Assembly: GCA_021307315.1 (NCBI GenBank)
Contig: JAJSPD010000054.1
Location: 124,001-188,000 of the forward strand
Source of the DNA: Bisporella sp. PMI_857
Lineage: Eukaryota > Ascomycota > Leotiomycetes > Helotiales > Helotiaceae
Length of the DNA: 64,000 nt
Reading direction: 5' to 3'
The position numbers and the translations under genes are program-made. Position 1 is the first letter of the stretch. The number at the start of each line of letters is the position of its first letter. The notes beneath the pieces were generated by a model. That model ran no database searches and was not told the DNA's origin. It saw only the letters and a program-made list of their open reading frames with translations. Positions 48,168 through 60,600 of this stretch are shown in pieces.

Positions 48168-49980
48168 AAGAGAGGAGGAGAGAAAAACGCCTGAAGGACC
48201 TTTCTGTTTCGCGCCAGCCATCACTGAATGTCCCATCACTTCCGTTCTCGTCCCCTCCCCTAAGAGAGAAAGAAATTTAATAAAAATAAAAATAAAGACG
48301 GATCCTCTCAATTTCAGATCGTCTCTCAGCTTTCGACGTCGTCCTCGCTATCCTAAAAGTCAATCTTCCCACGCCCCCCAGAGAAAAGGCGAAACAAAGT
48401 TTCCATTGTTCTGCTTCTCGTGAGCATTTCCCCGCATTCAAACGGCACCACCCTCTCTGCAATCAACCTCTCTACCCATTAAAGCTCTCATCCATCATCC
48501 ACCAATATTTCATAAGAACGAATCTTCGTTGTCGTCGGTCACCAGCACGACCCTCGCCACCTTTCTGCAACCATTCGACAATGGGCCATACCTGATCAAG
48601 GCGTCCCAAAGCCTACTCCTCCAAAGTGTCGAAGACCCGATCATACAGGCAGCACGCGGCAGCAATTTTCTTGTTTCCTTACACCACGCTCGATCAGAAT
48701 AATTTTTAGAAGGAATTGGGCCGAAAGCACAATCTGCGGAAACATACATCTTTCACGAATAATAGAAGACATTTCATAAGTTTATGCGACAGGCAATCGC
48801 GCTTATTTCGAGGTTCGTTTTGGGAGCTTCGAGTACGGCTGGATGTGGGCCATAGCTCCATGGCCAAAACCCTCGATTACCAACAAGACTAACATTGCTT
48901 GCTAGATACCATTCAGAAGATTACAAAAGTTTTGGCAGAGGCTATCCTTTCGCTCACGATCCTCGGTTGTGGTAAGTCATCTTGTGGCTTTCCTCCAATT
49001 AGTCGCTCTGTCCGATTCTTGGATCCTGGAACATCTTTTGCGCAATACTTCCCGACATAACCTCGACGGTAAATTGTTTGCTGTGCTGTTTCACCTCAAA
49101 CAGCGACCAGGTATCTTGGTACGGGAGCGAGAAAGTCGCACTCGTCACTCAAGATAGCCTTGTGGATGAATAATGAGACCTCCTTCAATCGAAATACAAG
49201 CGTATTGGAATCGAAAAGGCAAAGTAGATCACTCAAAGCTGAGTGTCTCTTCTGAATCACAATTTCGTTGGTGGACTGGTTATCAATTGCTTTGTGTGAA
49301 TAAAATCACACTTCACTTTATAACACTTATGCCTGTACAAGAACAACCGAAACTGACAATTCATTTAATGCTTCAGTACGTTCTGAACAGATACCCTAGA
49401 GCGCGTTGAACTATCTTTCTCCCACTTTAATTACCTTCCAAGTTATACCTACCACAAATCAACAATCCGTCACCCTGTACTGGAATCGATAGAAGACAAA
49501 CCAGAACGTCAGAAGATATCTAGCTTTGCTAATCTTGCTCTCAAACTTCTGAAGCTTTATCTCAACAATCTCGATAACCCTCCAGCTTAATCATCTTTAT
49601 TCGTGATCACTTCTTTGCATCACCTTCAAGTAAGTATTAGTCACGATGAACATACCTTCACCTTGACATAACCCGACTCACTTCGGCTTGTGTCCATTGA
49701 CGACGCGATTTGCGTCCTTGGAACTGCGTTGGGAGTTCCACTTCTCTTCGTCTCATAGCAAGCTGGACAGCTATTGTTGGAGTCCAAAATTTTACAAGTA
49801 CTAACATCCAAATCAGGGGGCACAACTTTCTGAGCTTTCCACATCGCTTTGCGATTAGTCGAGAGCCTCTTTCCAGCCAACATAACCCCTTTGCTCGATT
49901 GTCAAAAGAACTTTCTTCATAGACACGTTTCACACGTTTGGCATAGTCTCAAGCAACCCAACGGTTGCCTCCTTCGTAAG

Positions 49981-52740
49981 ATGAGTTCCACGGGGATCAA
50001 GATGAATGCAAAGGCGGCTCAGTCAAATCCATCCTCGATGTCATCCAGCAACCCTTCACTTTTATTGGAGAAGTTTAATGCTAGGCGATCAACCCCTGAT
50101 TCTGAAGCACTCGCAAGTTCGGATGACGACATGGAACGACAAGAGCATCAACAACCAATCATTCCACAGCAGAAACCAACTCGAAGAGCTTCATGGCTGA
50201 ATGATACAACGCCATCGGCAGTGCAGCCTCGAAAAAACTCATTTGCCAGTAGCTCCATGTCTCCAACGACATCACACCCAAGTACACCATCTGCAGAATC
50301 AGGCAATTGGGCCAACGCTCATGGCCAGAATGGCTCTGGGATCGGTCGTGGTGCACCGGGTGCCTTTCCTTGGGGAAGCGGAATCTGGAACAGTGAACGG
50401 AAAGATCCTCCTGCTCGTCTGACAGAGGTTTTACCTTCACCTACATCAGCGCAACCTCCAACATCGGCAGGGAATGGATACTTTGGCAGTGAGTCTGGAA
50501 GTCATCAACGGGACTTATCAGCAAACTCAACGATTCCATTTGCGATTCCACTCCACCCTACACCCAAGACTTACCGATCCCAGTCCTATTCAGTTGGACA
50601 GCTTGAGACTGATGTGTTGTTCAACGGGTCTGCTGCGTCTACTGCTGGTGGCCCAACCAATCCTGGTCGAGGGAGGCCGCTACAACATTCTGGCCTTCAG
50701 CACCGACCTTCTAGACCTAGCATGCTCAGTGAGATGTCAAACGAAGGTGGCTTGGCCAAGCTGAATGAGGTTGAGGATGACGATGATAACAGCACAAATG
50801 GTTCGAGTAATCACGGCGTGCAGCTGCAATCTGCAGAAGCTCGGATCAAGCAGTTGGCTCGAGAGAATGAGATTTTGCGTCAGCAGCAATATCAAAATAC
50901 TCGGATTCGTCCTCGATCCTCTACTTCAAACACGTTCTCTTTGAGTAGTGGATATGGTTTACAAGATCCAGTGCCAGAAGAGTCAGAGTATGCAGTTGAC
51001 GAACCTGACGAAATTAGTGAACTCCAAGAGATTACCTCACGTGGTCTGCAACGTCGCCGCATGAGCGAGTACGGACTAGGGCAAGCTGCGCTGTCCTCGT
51101 ATGCTTTGGAGAACCGCAAGTTGGAAAACGTCAAAAAGGCATACTGGCAGAGCTCTAATGGGCTTGAGAGGTTGGCCGATATTTCACAGAGTAGGCGTCA
51201 TTCCTTCGCTGACGTTCCCACTCGGCATGGGTCGATCAGTTCTGCTGGAGAAGCTTTATCGGCCCATGATGCAATGCAAGATAATATGTCTCAGAGTGAG
51301 TATCAGAGCAGGTACCAAGATGGAACAGGTTATCCAAGCAGTGATGTTAGTCACGGTGAGTCATTCTTTTCGTACTATATTCAAACAAAACCTTTATACT
51401 AACATGCCCGTCTCTAGCTGCCTCCTATTTTGGCAGCATTGCCTCGCAAGCAAGGGTTGCTGATCATTCTTCCGTTTTCCCTTCCGGCTATTCAGCATTC
51501 GGATTAGGATTTAGTGGACGGTCTGAATCTCCACACAGAAGCCTGTATGGTGTTCCGCAACCGCGACACAACCAGCTCCTATATATGGTAACATTCAAGT
51601 TCTCGCGTGCCGATGTTTTCTATATTCAAGAAGGCACTGGGCTTTCTGTTAAACCGGGAGATCTAGTGATTGTGGAAGCAGACCGTGGAACAGATCTCGG
51701 CACAGTGGCAATGGCGAACGTTGACTGGGCTGCCGCTAAAGACCTTAAGGAGCACTATGCAGAAGAGCATTACAAGTGGCTCATGATGTATTCCCAAGGT
51801 GCAGCGGGAACCTCGGATGGTACCGGCGCCGGATTGATGGCGGCATCAAACGGCCTTCAAGGAAGTGCTGTTGGAGGCATGGGACCTCCTAATCAACATG
51901 GTATGCAGGAACCGAATCCTGGCGAGATCAAACCAAAGATCATTAAACGCCTGGCGCAACCCCATGAGACCCAAGCTCTACGCGACAAGGAAGGTAATGA
52001 AGCCAAGGCAAAACGCGTTTGCATGCAGAAAGTCAAGGAGCATGGCCTTCACATGGAAATCCTTGATGCTGAATTCCAGATGTAAGTCTTGAGAGTCATT
52101 TACACGACTTCTACTAATACCATGTGTTAGGGACTGGAAGAAGCTTACATTCTACTACTTTGCGGATGCCTATATCAACTTCAACTCACTCGTTACTGAT
52201 CTGTTCAAGGTCTATAAAACTAGAATTTGGATGAGTGCGATTAATCCTGCATCATTTGCAAGTCCATCGCTAGGGCTTCAGGCGCCTTCTGGCATTGGAC
52301 CAGGCGCCGTCGTGACTGGCGGTAGAAATCCGCAACCCGAGAGACGCATACAGCCAGAGCAACCTTCATCATATGGCGCTGCACAAGCCGGTCGCGGATA
52401 TGCGAGTCCTTTCACACAAGGCTTTTCGCCGGTCCTTGATAGAGGCGCGCCACCGAATACCTTTCAACCATCAAGCTATGCTTATGGTTACTCTCCGTTT
52501 GCAGCATCACCACGTAATGCAGGTGTATCACCCGGTGGATATGCACCTCTACTCGACACAACATATGGAGGCGGCTTTGCCACTCCGACCGACTATTCAA
52601 GTCTAAGTGGGCGATTCCCCTCTCCTCATACGTCTGCTCCAAATCACGATGGTGGAGATTACAGACAGTCGAGCGCGCTAGGGACGCCTAATGAAAACTG
52701 GATTGGTAGCTTTCAGAGCCTCTCGATGAATTCTCGCTAG
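49981..52740 (+). CDS. PSP1 C-terminal domain protein
   Basis: Three exons, 49981-51355, 51418-52081 and 52131-52740, give 882 residues. The first half is disordered and Ser/Pro/Gly-rich, with one coiled-coil-like segment (AEARIKQLARENEILRQQQ). The PSP1 domain lies near residues 520-720: YMVTFKFSRADVFYIQEGTG, KPGDLVIVEADRGTDLGTV, then after the second intron DWKKLTFYYFADAYINFNSL. This domain is shared with yeast Psp1, a suppressor of polymerase alpha mutants, and with bacterial RicT/YaaT. Its biochemical role in fungi is not clear. The Gly/Pro/Ser-rich tail may be disordered. The ATG at 49981 is preferred to an upstream in-frame one at 49849, because the upstream part is not compositionally similar. 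Confidence 0.88.
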
Positions 52741-53913
52741 AAAAAATTACTATACAACATCCATGGGACACATTTGATTGCTTTTGGACTTGCGTTTGAT
52801 TCCTTTAGATTAAGAATCAGATCAAGCACCATACTGCAAGTTTCTCGATAATCTCTTGAATGAACTAGAGGAGATTTTGTGCAACTCAGACTCATGCCCT
52901 TTTTGCCTGCAAGATATATACTCTGGCTCCCAATCTGCGGCATTTCTTAGGACGGTGTAGTGTTATTTCCCACTGGTTGGGGGTCCTATCACAGCTCATC
53001 GAATTCACCATCTGTTTATAACTTTCACCACGGATGATTCGTCGACTCACGACTTTTAGTCGTGCGCCAAAAGAAAATGCAAAGGTCATTTATCTCAAAA
53101 GCTACAGTTAGTTTTGCGATTTGCGTTGCACCTTCGCTGAACAAAAGATTGCTTGGCTGTTTCCACAGCTTATACTTGTCGTATTCGTTGATTTTCTTTC
53201 TTGTTCTCATATACAGGACTCTGGGCATTGAACATGGCGAACGCTCGTTTACTTCACGATATCACGATCTAATAGCGCATGGGCCTGGAGAATTCCTTTC
53301 GATAGATAGATATTTGCTCACAAATTTTCGGAAGGTGTATCAGGGAAATTACTTTAAAAATGAGAAATTTGCGCTGGGAGATTGGGTATTCATTTCGGGA
53401 GGATAGCGGAACTCCTTTCGATATGGCCGAGACATCAAAAATTGCGTTGTTTTCTCGTCACAGGTTCGGGGATTTGTATATGGAGATCATGGGTAGTTGA
53501 TAATAAAGGATCGGAAATCGGAATATAATGATGATTAAAACATAGCTGATATGATGTGAAGATATCATAGGATTCAATGCTGTGAGAATACTTCACAATT
53601 CTTTATCCTTTCAAGGGATTAGGGAGAAAGTCCATTGTTTCTCTACTTGAAGCCACTTTCGTAAAATCTCGTGATCTGTTTTGACACACTTGTCGTTTTG
53701 ACAATCAGGATCATGGATTTTTGGACGTATTAGTTTAATACTTCCCACGGTTTTGGAATAAAAACAAAGACGGTAGTAAGGCGTGGTGAGGAACGACCTT
53801 TCTGTTGTAGATTGCTCGGGGTTGCGTGCTTTCCATAATAAGGCAAGCTGGAGATATCTTAGCATCCTTCACCTTTCATCATACAGATCAGAACCACCAC
53901 AAGATCACCAAAA
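52741..53913. other. Intergenic region between the PSP1-domain gene and the repeat protein
   Basis: About 1.2 kb. One open frame of 114 codons (53062-53406) is hydrophobic in the middle but has no recognisable family and lies in likely 3' untranslated sequence. No gene is supported. Confidence 0.45.
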
Positions 53914-55393
53914 ATGGCCAACGCCACAGGTAAACGCAAGCCTGGAGGTATATGCCCTATGCTTACCCTACTCGTCCCTATTGTTCATACCTTTTTGTGT
54001 CTCCAGTGATGATTTTAGTAACTGATGATTTTAAGCATCCGTAGGCGCTCAGCCAGGCCACAAGACAAAGCAGCGGAAGGTAAAGGAAGAAAGGAATGGC
54101 ATGGTGGTGCAGGAGGACGAAGAAGAAGACCCTAGTCTGCAGCTCTTCGTGCCGCTTGTTGCTGCGAAGGGTAGAGAGTCGGAGCCCGTGAGAGCGGTGG
54201 GGGTCGAGGAGGAGATGGAGATTGAGGACCCTCTGCCTAGGGGTCGGAAGTCGGAGCCAGTCAAGATAATGGGGCTCGAGAAAATTGATGAGGAAGTGGG
54301 CGACGAAGAAGAGGATGTGCATGTGATGACGAAGCCTACACACATGGCCAGAAAATCAGAGCCCATTAAAAAGGTTCGGCTGGAGGAATCAGAGGATGGA
54401 AAGAGAGAAGGAGCGCATCAGGAGGCTGAAAATCCTACACGCAAGAGCAGGAAATCCGAACCTACACGTATGGTCTGGGCAATGAAAGCATATGGCGATG
54501 GCAGTGGCAATGAAAGGGAAGTCCAGGGGCTTGTAAGCAAGGCGAGACACTTGGAACCAGTAAACAATGTTCGTGACGATGAATATGAAGAGGATACAGG
54601 ACGGAACGAAAGCCAGTAAGCAGATATCATATTGCCCGAACGCATGTCTTTTTTAGGTAGCCTTGCTGACATCAGTGGCTAGGGACTTCTTGACTTTGAT
54701 CAAATTTGAGAAAAGGAAGAAGAAAAAGGCCGAACAGGCCGACGCTGCATTCTTGAAGATGTTTAAGGACACGTTGAGACACGGAGAGGAAAGCTTGAAG
54801 ACGCAGATTCAGGATGAGAGCAATTTAGCGTAAAGACTATTTCCTAACGACCTGATACAGTGGCAATGACTGAAATGAATAGGTCACGAAGAGACATCGA
54901 ATTCCTCAAGACTTTCGAGAAGGTGTTCAAGCGAGCTTCTCCGTTCTCCTCTGCTAAGGGCTCCGGCGACAAGGACAAGGACGGATCCCAAAACCAAGGC
55001 TTCGAGTCTATGCACCCAAAGAGTGAGAAACTTGTCAAGACCGCACTAGGCTTGATCGCCAGGTTTGAAGAGATTGAAACACATGTCACCAATATTGATG
55101 TCGAGCAACTACGGCATAACAGTTGGGCAGTCGAGGATGACCAGATTATGGAAATGCTGCAAACGGGACGAGACTTTGGAATGCAGAAGTGCCGGATCAT
55201 TTTGACTACCAAAGCTAAGGAAGGCGATGTTGCTGCGGAAGAGGCAAATACAGAACGAGCTACTATCAAAAATACGTTCTATTCAAATACGGTCTCATTG
55301 GAAGGTACTTCTGGCAATTGGGGGAAAACAGCCAGGCAGCAGCAGAAGGCAGCTAAGAAGCTTGTTATGGCTACTGTGGTGATACCCATCTGA
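53914..55393 (+). CDS. Unrecognised protein with tandem R-K-S-E-P repeats
   Basis: Four exons (53914-53947, 54045-54615, 54683-54829, 54883-55393) give 420 residues if my junctions are right. The start reads MANATGKRKPGGAQPGHKTK and is strongly basic. Exon 2 carries five spaced copies of a short basic motif followed by an acidic stretch: RESEPVR, RKSEPVK, RKSEPIK, RKSEPTR and RHLEPVN, spaced about 25-37 residues apart. The rest is helical and charged (FEKRKKKKAEQADAAFLKMF, then DIEFLKTFEKVFKR). No known domain or membrane segment is visible. The last junction needs the acceptor at 54881-54882 to keep frame; the nearer CAG at 54860 fails. Function is unknown; repeated RxSEP could be kinase sites, but that is a guess. 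Confidence 0.6.
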
Positions 55394-55990
55394 TGGCACA
55401 GCTTTTCGCGATTATATTTCATATTGCAGCCGGAGGAATTACTCATGAGTTGCTAGAATCTGGGAAGAATATTTGCCTATTATTGTAGCATAAAATATCA
55501 CAATTACAGTTAGCAGACTGTCATAGCAAGCATGGTTGAGCAGCTTCAAGAAAATTAAGATGCTCTTGTTCCACACCTACTACTCTAACTTCTTCTTTGC
55601 TGAAAGATAAGTTCGCACCTTCAATGCTTGCTTTTGGAGCCTTCTTGATCTTGTTGACTTGAAGTTATCTCCTTGCCACTTGCAGAGAGTGTTGCGTGTT
55701 CTAGCCGACATCTATTGTAATTTCGACGGCTGAGATTCTTGAACACTCTGGGAGATATGCAGTATATAGCAAATCAAAGAGCCAAAGCTTGTTTACAATT
55801 TACCCTTCTTATAAAGCCCCACTTTCTCCAGAACTATGCAGAGAGTTTAATCACGTGATCCACAATCACATAAAATCTTGGCAATCTCGCTAAGCCAGAT
55901 CCCACCACAGTCTGCGAAATTCAAAATCGTAACCTCGACCAGAATTATTTCAACGACAATCGCCAATCGACAAACCCACGACCAGTCAAC
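55394..55990. promoter_or_regulatory. Intergenic region and promoter of RPL15
   Basis: About 600 bases between the repeat protein and RPL15. It holds the perfect palindrome ATCACGTGAT. The last 70 bases are a C/A-rich leader. Confidence 0.45.
55852..55857. promoter_or_regulatory. CACGTG core of an ATCACGTGAT palindrome upstream of RPL15
   Basis: The 10-base palindrome ends about 130 bases before the start codon. RPS4 has ATCACGTGG at a similar distance. Cbf1-like binding is a reasonable inference. Confidence 0.45.
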
Positions 55991-56944
55991 ATGGGTGCCC
56001 TCAAATATGTGATTATGGCCTGCTGTACCTGATATGAATCTCTTGCTAACATATTTTAGGTTGAAGAGCTTCAGAAGAAGAAGCAGTCCGATGTCCTGCG
56101 CTTCCTTCTCCGTGTCCGCTGCTGGGAGGTAAGAACCTGCGAATCCTGAAAAACGACTCCAATCGAGCCCAATACTTCGAATTTGCTCCTACGAACATTT
56201 GCGAATTATTGTGGAATGTGGAATTGGACCTGGACATCATTGCGATGCTCCCGCTATAACACTTGGTGAAAGTTTAAGTACTGAGAGTGTATAGCTTCGT
56301 CAATTGAACGTCATCCACCGCGCTTCCCGCCCATCTCGTCCAGATAAGGCACGCCGTCTTGGTTACAAGGCCAAGCAGGGCTATGTCATCTACCGTATCC
56401 GTGTTCGCCGTGGAGGTCGTAAGAAGCCAGTGCCAAAGGGTGCTACATATGGTATGGGGACACTAAAAACTATGTTCGGCCTCATAGATCATGATTCACA
56501 GCGCTATTTTGGCCTTGCTGTGGCTTGATCTATGATATTGTCTCGAAAGCAATTGCTAACGATTCGCTTAAAATAGGCAAGCCAACCAACCAAGGAGTTA
56601 ACCAACTTAAGTACCAACGATCACTCAAGTCGACCGCTGAGGAGCGTGTTGGACGCCGCTGCGCCAACTTGCGTGTCTTGAACTCTTACTGGATCAACCA
56701 AGATTCGACCTACAAGTACTACGAAGTCATCCTCGTTGATCCCCAACACAAGGCCATCCGCCGTGATGCCCGCATCAACTGGATCGTTAACCCAGTCCAC
56801 AAGCACCGTGAGTCCCGTGGACTCACTGCTACAGGCAAGAAGTCTCGTGGTTTGGGCAAGGGTCACGGGTTCAACAAGACTACCGCTGGCCGCAGAAAGA
56901 CATGGAAGAGACACAACACCCTCAAGCTTCAACGATACAGATAA
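55991..56944 (+). CDS. RPL15: 60S ribosomal protein L15 (eL15)
   Basis: Four exons (55991-56008, 56060-56128, 56295-56451, 56577-56944) give 203 residues, the normal length. The 18-nt first exon encodes MGALKY. Exon 2 gives [20 protein letters not shown]. Exon 3 gives [20 protein letters not shown], and exon 4 continues from [20 protein letters not shown] to [10 protein letters not shown]. The protein sits in the large subunit near 25S rRNA and is highly basic throughout. The first intron uses a weak GTGATT donor. The second and third introns are longer (166 and 125 nt). I looked for box C/D snoRNA boxes in them and found none convincing. Confidence 0.97.
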
Positions 56945-57617
56945 ATGTCTTAGCGGGAGTTTGTTTAGTATGGTGGCAGGTTGGGCAGAGATGGTATATT
57001 CTCAGAGTCTGCGTGGAATTACAAAAAGCATATATGCTTTGCTCATTTTATAGGCTTAAGAATTGAAAGCAATTGAGCGGCAGAACTTCGCAAGACCTAT
57101 CCCAACTGGTGACTTAAATCCTTATGATACATTTGTGCGGTAAGGATGCACATTGCTCCGTCAATGTTGCTCTATCAAAGGTTCAGGCTGCATTCACCAA
57201 CCGCTCGTATTTGTACCGTTTGCAGACAGGAACGTGCACCCCCATCTATCCTTGGCACCGTTATGACCAGGGCAGTACTGCGAACATCATCGTGCGCTAA
57301 TACAATAATCAGTTCCCTGTTGCACGATATGGGTCTCCTAGTAGAATATTTTTACCCCTTTTCAGTCGGCTAAGGTTTTAGATCATGTACTATAGAAGTG
57401 TTGGCTGCCATTCCTTCCGCTGGAGCCATTCCCCACCACGCAGCTCTGGAAAGTGCTAACGAACGACGCTTCCCAACTAATCGCGAACAACTTAAGAACC
57501 ACAGACAGGCAGGCCTGACTTTCGGTCGCATAATATAATAACTACAACTTTTACTCCTCGCTCCAATGCTTCATATACGCTTCATTCGCTTTTCAACATT
57601 TGAAAGAGAGCTGTGCA
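56945..57617. other. Intergenic region between RPL15 and the HECT ligase
   Basis: About 670 bases. It holds the RPL15 3' end and the HECT gene promoter and leader. No gene or clear motif is seen. Confidence 0.45.
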
Positions 57618-60600
57618 ATGGCTCCCTGGACGACTCGGATACTCTCACCTCACTCCCGCAACGACCATGAGGCCAATCCTGCTGCAGGCTCCAGTTCAGC
57701 CTCTCCTCTTAGACCGAGGGTTAGAATTACAGAGACAGATATTCTGGAAAATGCTTATGGAATTCCAACCCTGCCAGGGCCATCTGGAAGGGAGGGCAAG
57801 AATGGCCATGGACGGTAAGTTGACTATCTTAGCCCGCAAATATGAGGGAACTTTATATGCTTGAATGGCCAACACTAACCAGTTTTTTCAGATCCATGAG
57901 CCATCCCTTTCCATCTCTATTCAGTAACAAAAAGGACAAGGACATGGTGAAAAGGAAGCCAAATGTTGGTGGCTTCAACTCGGATGATGAAGGGGGCATC
58001 TCCCCATCTCTGGCGCACCACACAGCTCACAACCCGACTACAAAACAAGTTAAGGTGGCTGATAAGGACTTGACACAAGGGCCATGTATGACATGCGATT
58101 CCGTCGTTAGGTGGCCCAAGGACCTGAAAGTCTTCAGATGTACAGTTTGCTTGACTATCAATGACCTGCGGCCTGTCTTGCTAGAAACTAAGCGTGGAGA
58201 TGCCCAGAGGGCTCCGGCCAAAGTGAAAGCAGGCACATATCCAGAATCACGGTGCGCAACACCCAGAAGTCAGTTTCCCGCCTCCTTCCCTATCGTTGGA
58301 GGTAAAGGCATACTAAATCGAACATAGTTGCTCCTATCTCAATTGAAAAGACCAGAGAACTGATCGAACAATGCATCATTACATATCTCCATGACATATT
58401 GAAGCACGATGATTATGACAGTGGTACGTGCATCTCTTAGTGTAGCCTCGTAGATGACTAGCTTCAAGAATGTAAGGTTGTGCAAAATTCTATCAGTCTG
58501 CTACCTAGTCAGTCTACTGTCATGCAATGCTTGGCCTCATGTCTCTAAAGCTCTGCATTTATTCCTTGTTAAACTCGAAATTACTCCTCCAACTTTGGTG
58601 CGACTTGCTAAACCGACACTAGACATTTTCCAATCACCACAGTCATTGCAAGGAAACGATATCACGGAAGGAAGACTGTTTCCGAAACTGTCTATCGACA
58701 ATCGGGAGGCGTCCCAAGATACCGCGCGAAGTCCTCCAATCCATTTGTCAGAGCTCCCAAGTGATCGAGAGGATGATCCGTATATATCTCGACATATGAT
58801 CCCTCCCAAGTCTAATCATGCAAGATCTGTTCCCTACTCAAAGTCATCTCCTGGAGACATTTTCAGGTCGCATATGGAACAGCGGGGTCTCCAGCTTCAG
58901 TTGGCTCATGGCACGGGGCTAATGCCTAAAGAATCATATAACGAGGATACGGGTAGAAGAACCCAAGATGATTCTACACAGAGACATCGAACAGAGAGTA
59001 CTAAGAATATTTTCAAGCCACTAGAGGATTATATAACTCGATGTTTCGCCTCGTTTGAGTGTATCAATAGTTCATTCAGCACTGTCCGTCCTAATGTGGG
59101 GACCCGAACATTCAGTGAAGGACCTAGAAAGAGCGCATTCCCAAAGCCGAATGAGAGATTAGCTCGTACTGATGAAACATTATCTGAATTAGATGCTAAG
59201 ACCCTGTTGCTTGGGGATTTTGCAGAGAATGGTTCCTGGTGGACCGGGGAACGCGCAGAAGTCAGAAGCCCGGAACGATCGCGTATTTATCGGTTCACTG
59301 AGCCTTCCTCCGACAACTCAGTCACTCTTAAATCACCACAAGTTGATTGGGCTAGACTGAACGAGTGGTACTATGCAGTGTTACATGCGGGCAAACCATG
59401 GCAGCAGAAACTACACGATCTCACTGCTTCAGATATATCTTTTTTAGAGCCGCCGATCGAACTTGACATGGATGATATTGAAGATCAGATATTGGAAGCG
59501 CAGGCTCGGGTACAGCGCGTGCTGCTGAAGGCTACTGAAACTCTGCTCAAAAGGCCTGGAAGACCACTGCGTGAACCGGGGGATTTGCGCTTTCTGCTAA
59601 TCATCCTTTCGAATCCTCTTCTATACCCTCCACGAACAAGTTCCGAGGCCAAAGATCGCATTAGATCGAGATCGAAGTCACGAGACACGAGATCATCTCC
59701 AGTCAAAGCAGATAAGTCCTATGTACGGAGAGAAAACCAATCCCCCTCTAACGTATATTCCAAAACTACCAGAGGCAGCTCCGGGCAGCATTCAGGCATT
59801 ATCAAAAGAATACTTGGTCTGCTATCTGGGGCTCCAAATGACTCTCATCATTATCTCGTATCATGGTTCGCAAGATACTCTGATAATCAATTTCAGAGAA
59901 TGACCGACCTAGTAGGTAGCTTTGTTACCTACAGACTTACAAGACAACATGGCAAGAAACCTGCAGTCAGTCATGATCCTACTGCAGGTTTGGTTCCTAG
60001 TTTCAATGGACACGGACACGGCACGTCGGCGGCACTGCACGCTGCTTTAGGTGTTACCGGTCTATCTTCGAAAAAGAGGCCGGAAAACCAGCAACGTGTC
60101 ATATATAATGATGATTGGCAAATAAAGGCTGCAGCAAGAGTTATGGCCATTTTGTTCGCTGCGAATAATAGTGGGATATCTAGAAGAAATGACACTTATC
60201 CAACTGCGGCTTTTTTGGATGCTGAGCGTAGTGTTGGCTTGGCTGCCCGGCAAAGAGCTCATAAACATGGCCAGATCTTACCAACCAGTGACTTTTACAA
60301 CACCCTTCTTGACTACTCTGATCTAATTGCGGATTTCGAGAATTGGGAAGCCAAGCGTTCTAAGTTCGCCTTCTGTCAATACCCATTCTTTTTGAGCATA
60401 TGGGCGAAGATACGTATCATGGAGCATGACGCGAGGCGTCAAATGGAAATAAAGGCTCGAGAAGCTTTCTTCGAAAGTATTATGACATCCAAGAACGCGA
60501 CCCAATACCTGACCTTGAAAGTAAGAAGAGAATGCTTGGTTGAAGATAGTTTACGTGGCGTTAGTGAAGTTGTGGGCTCCAGCAGCGAGGATATCAAGAA

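Larger units (their letters stand above)
46077..49980. other. Long microsatellite-rich region, probably including a long 5' leader
   Basis: About 3.9 kb without a supported gene. It carries an unusual density of simple repeats: AT, TG, poly-A, CT and adjoining TG/AG tracts. From about 48300 on the sequence resembles fungal leader text before the PSP1-domain gene, with several short open frames. Whether these act as uORFs cannot be told. Confidence 0.5.

Noticed and set aside
56129..56576. snoRNA genes inside the two longer RPL15 introns
   Set aside because: No paired C (RTGATGA) and D (CTGA) boxes at suitable spacing could be found by eye.
58302..58327. 26-nt intron in the HECT ligase gene (GTAAAG to CATAG)
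   Set aside because: Too short for the spliceosome; the GTCAGT donor at 58269 with the same acceptor gives a 59-nt intron and also keeps frame.
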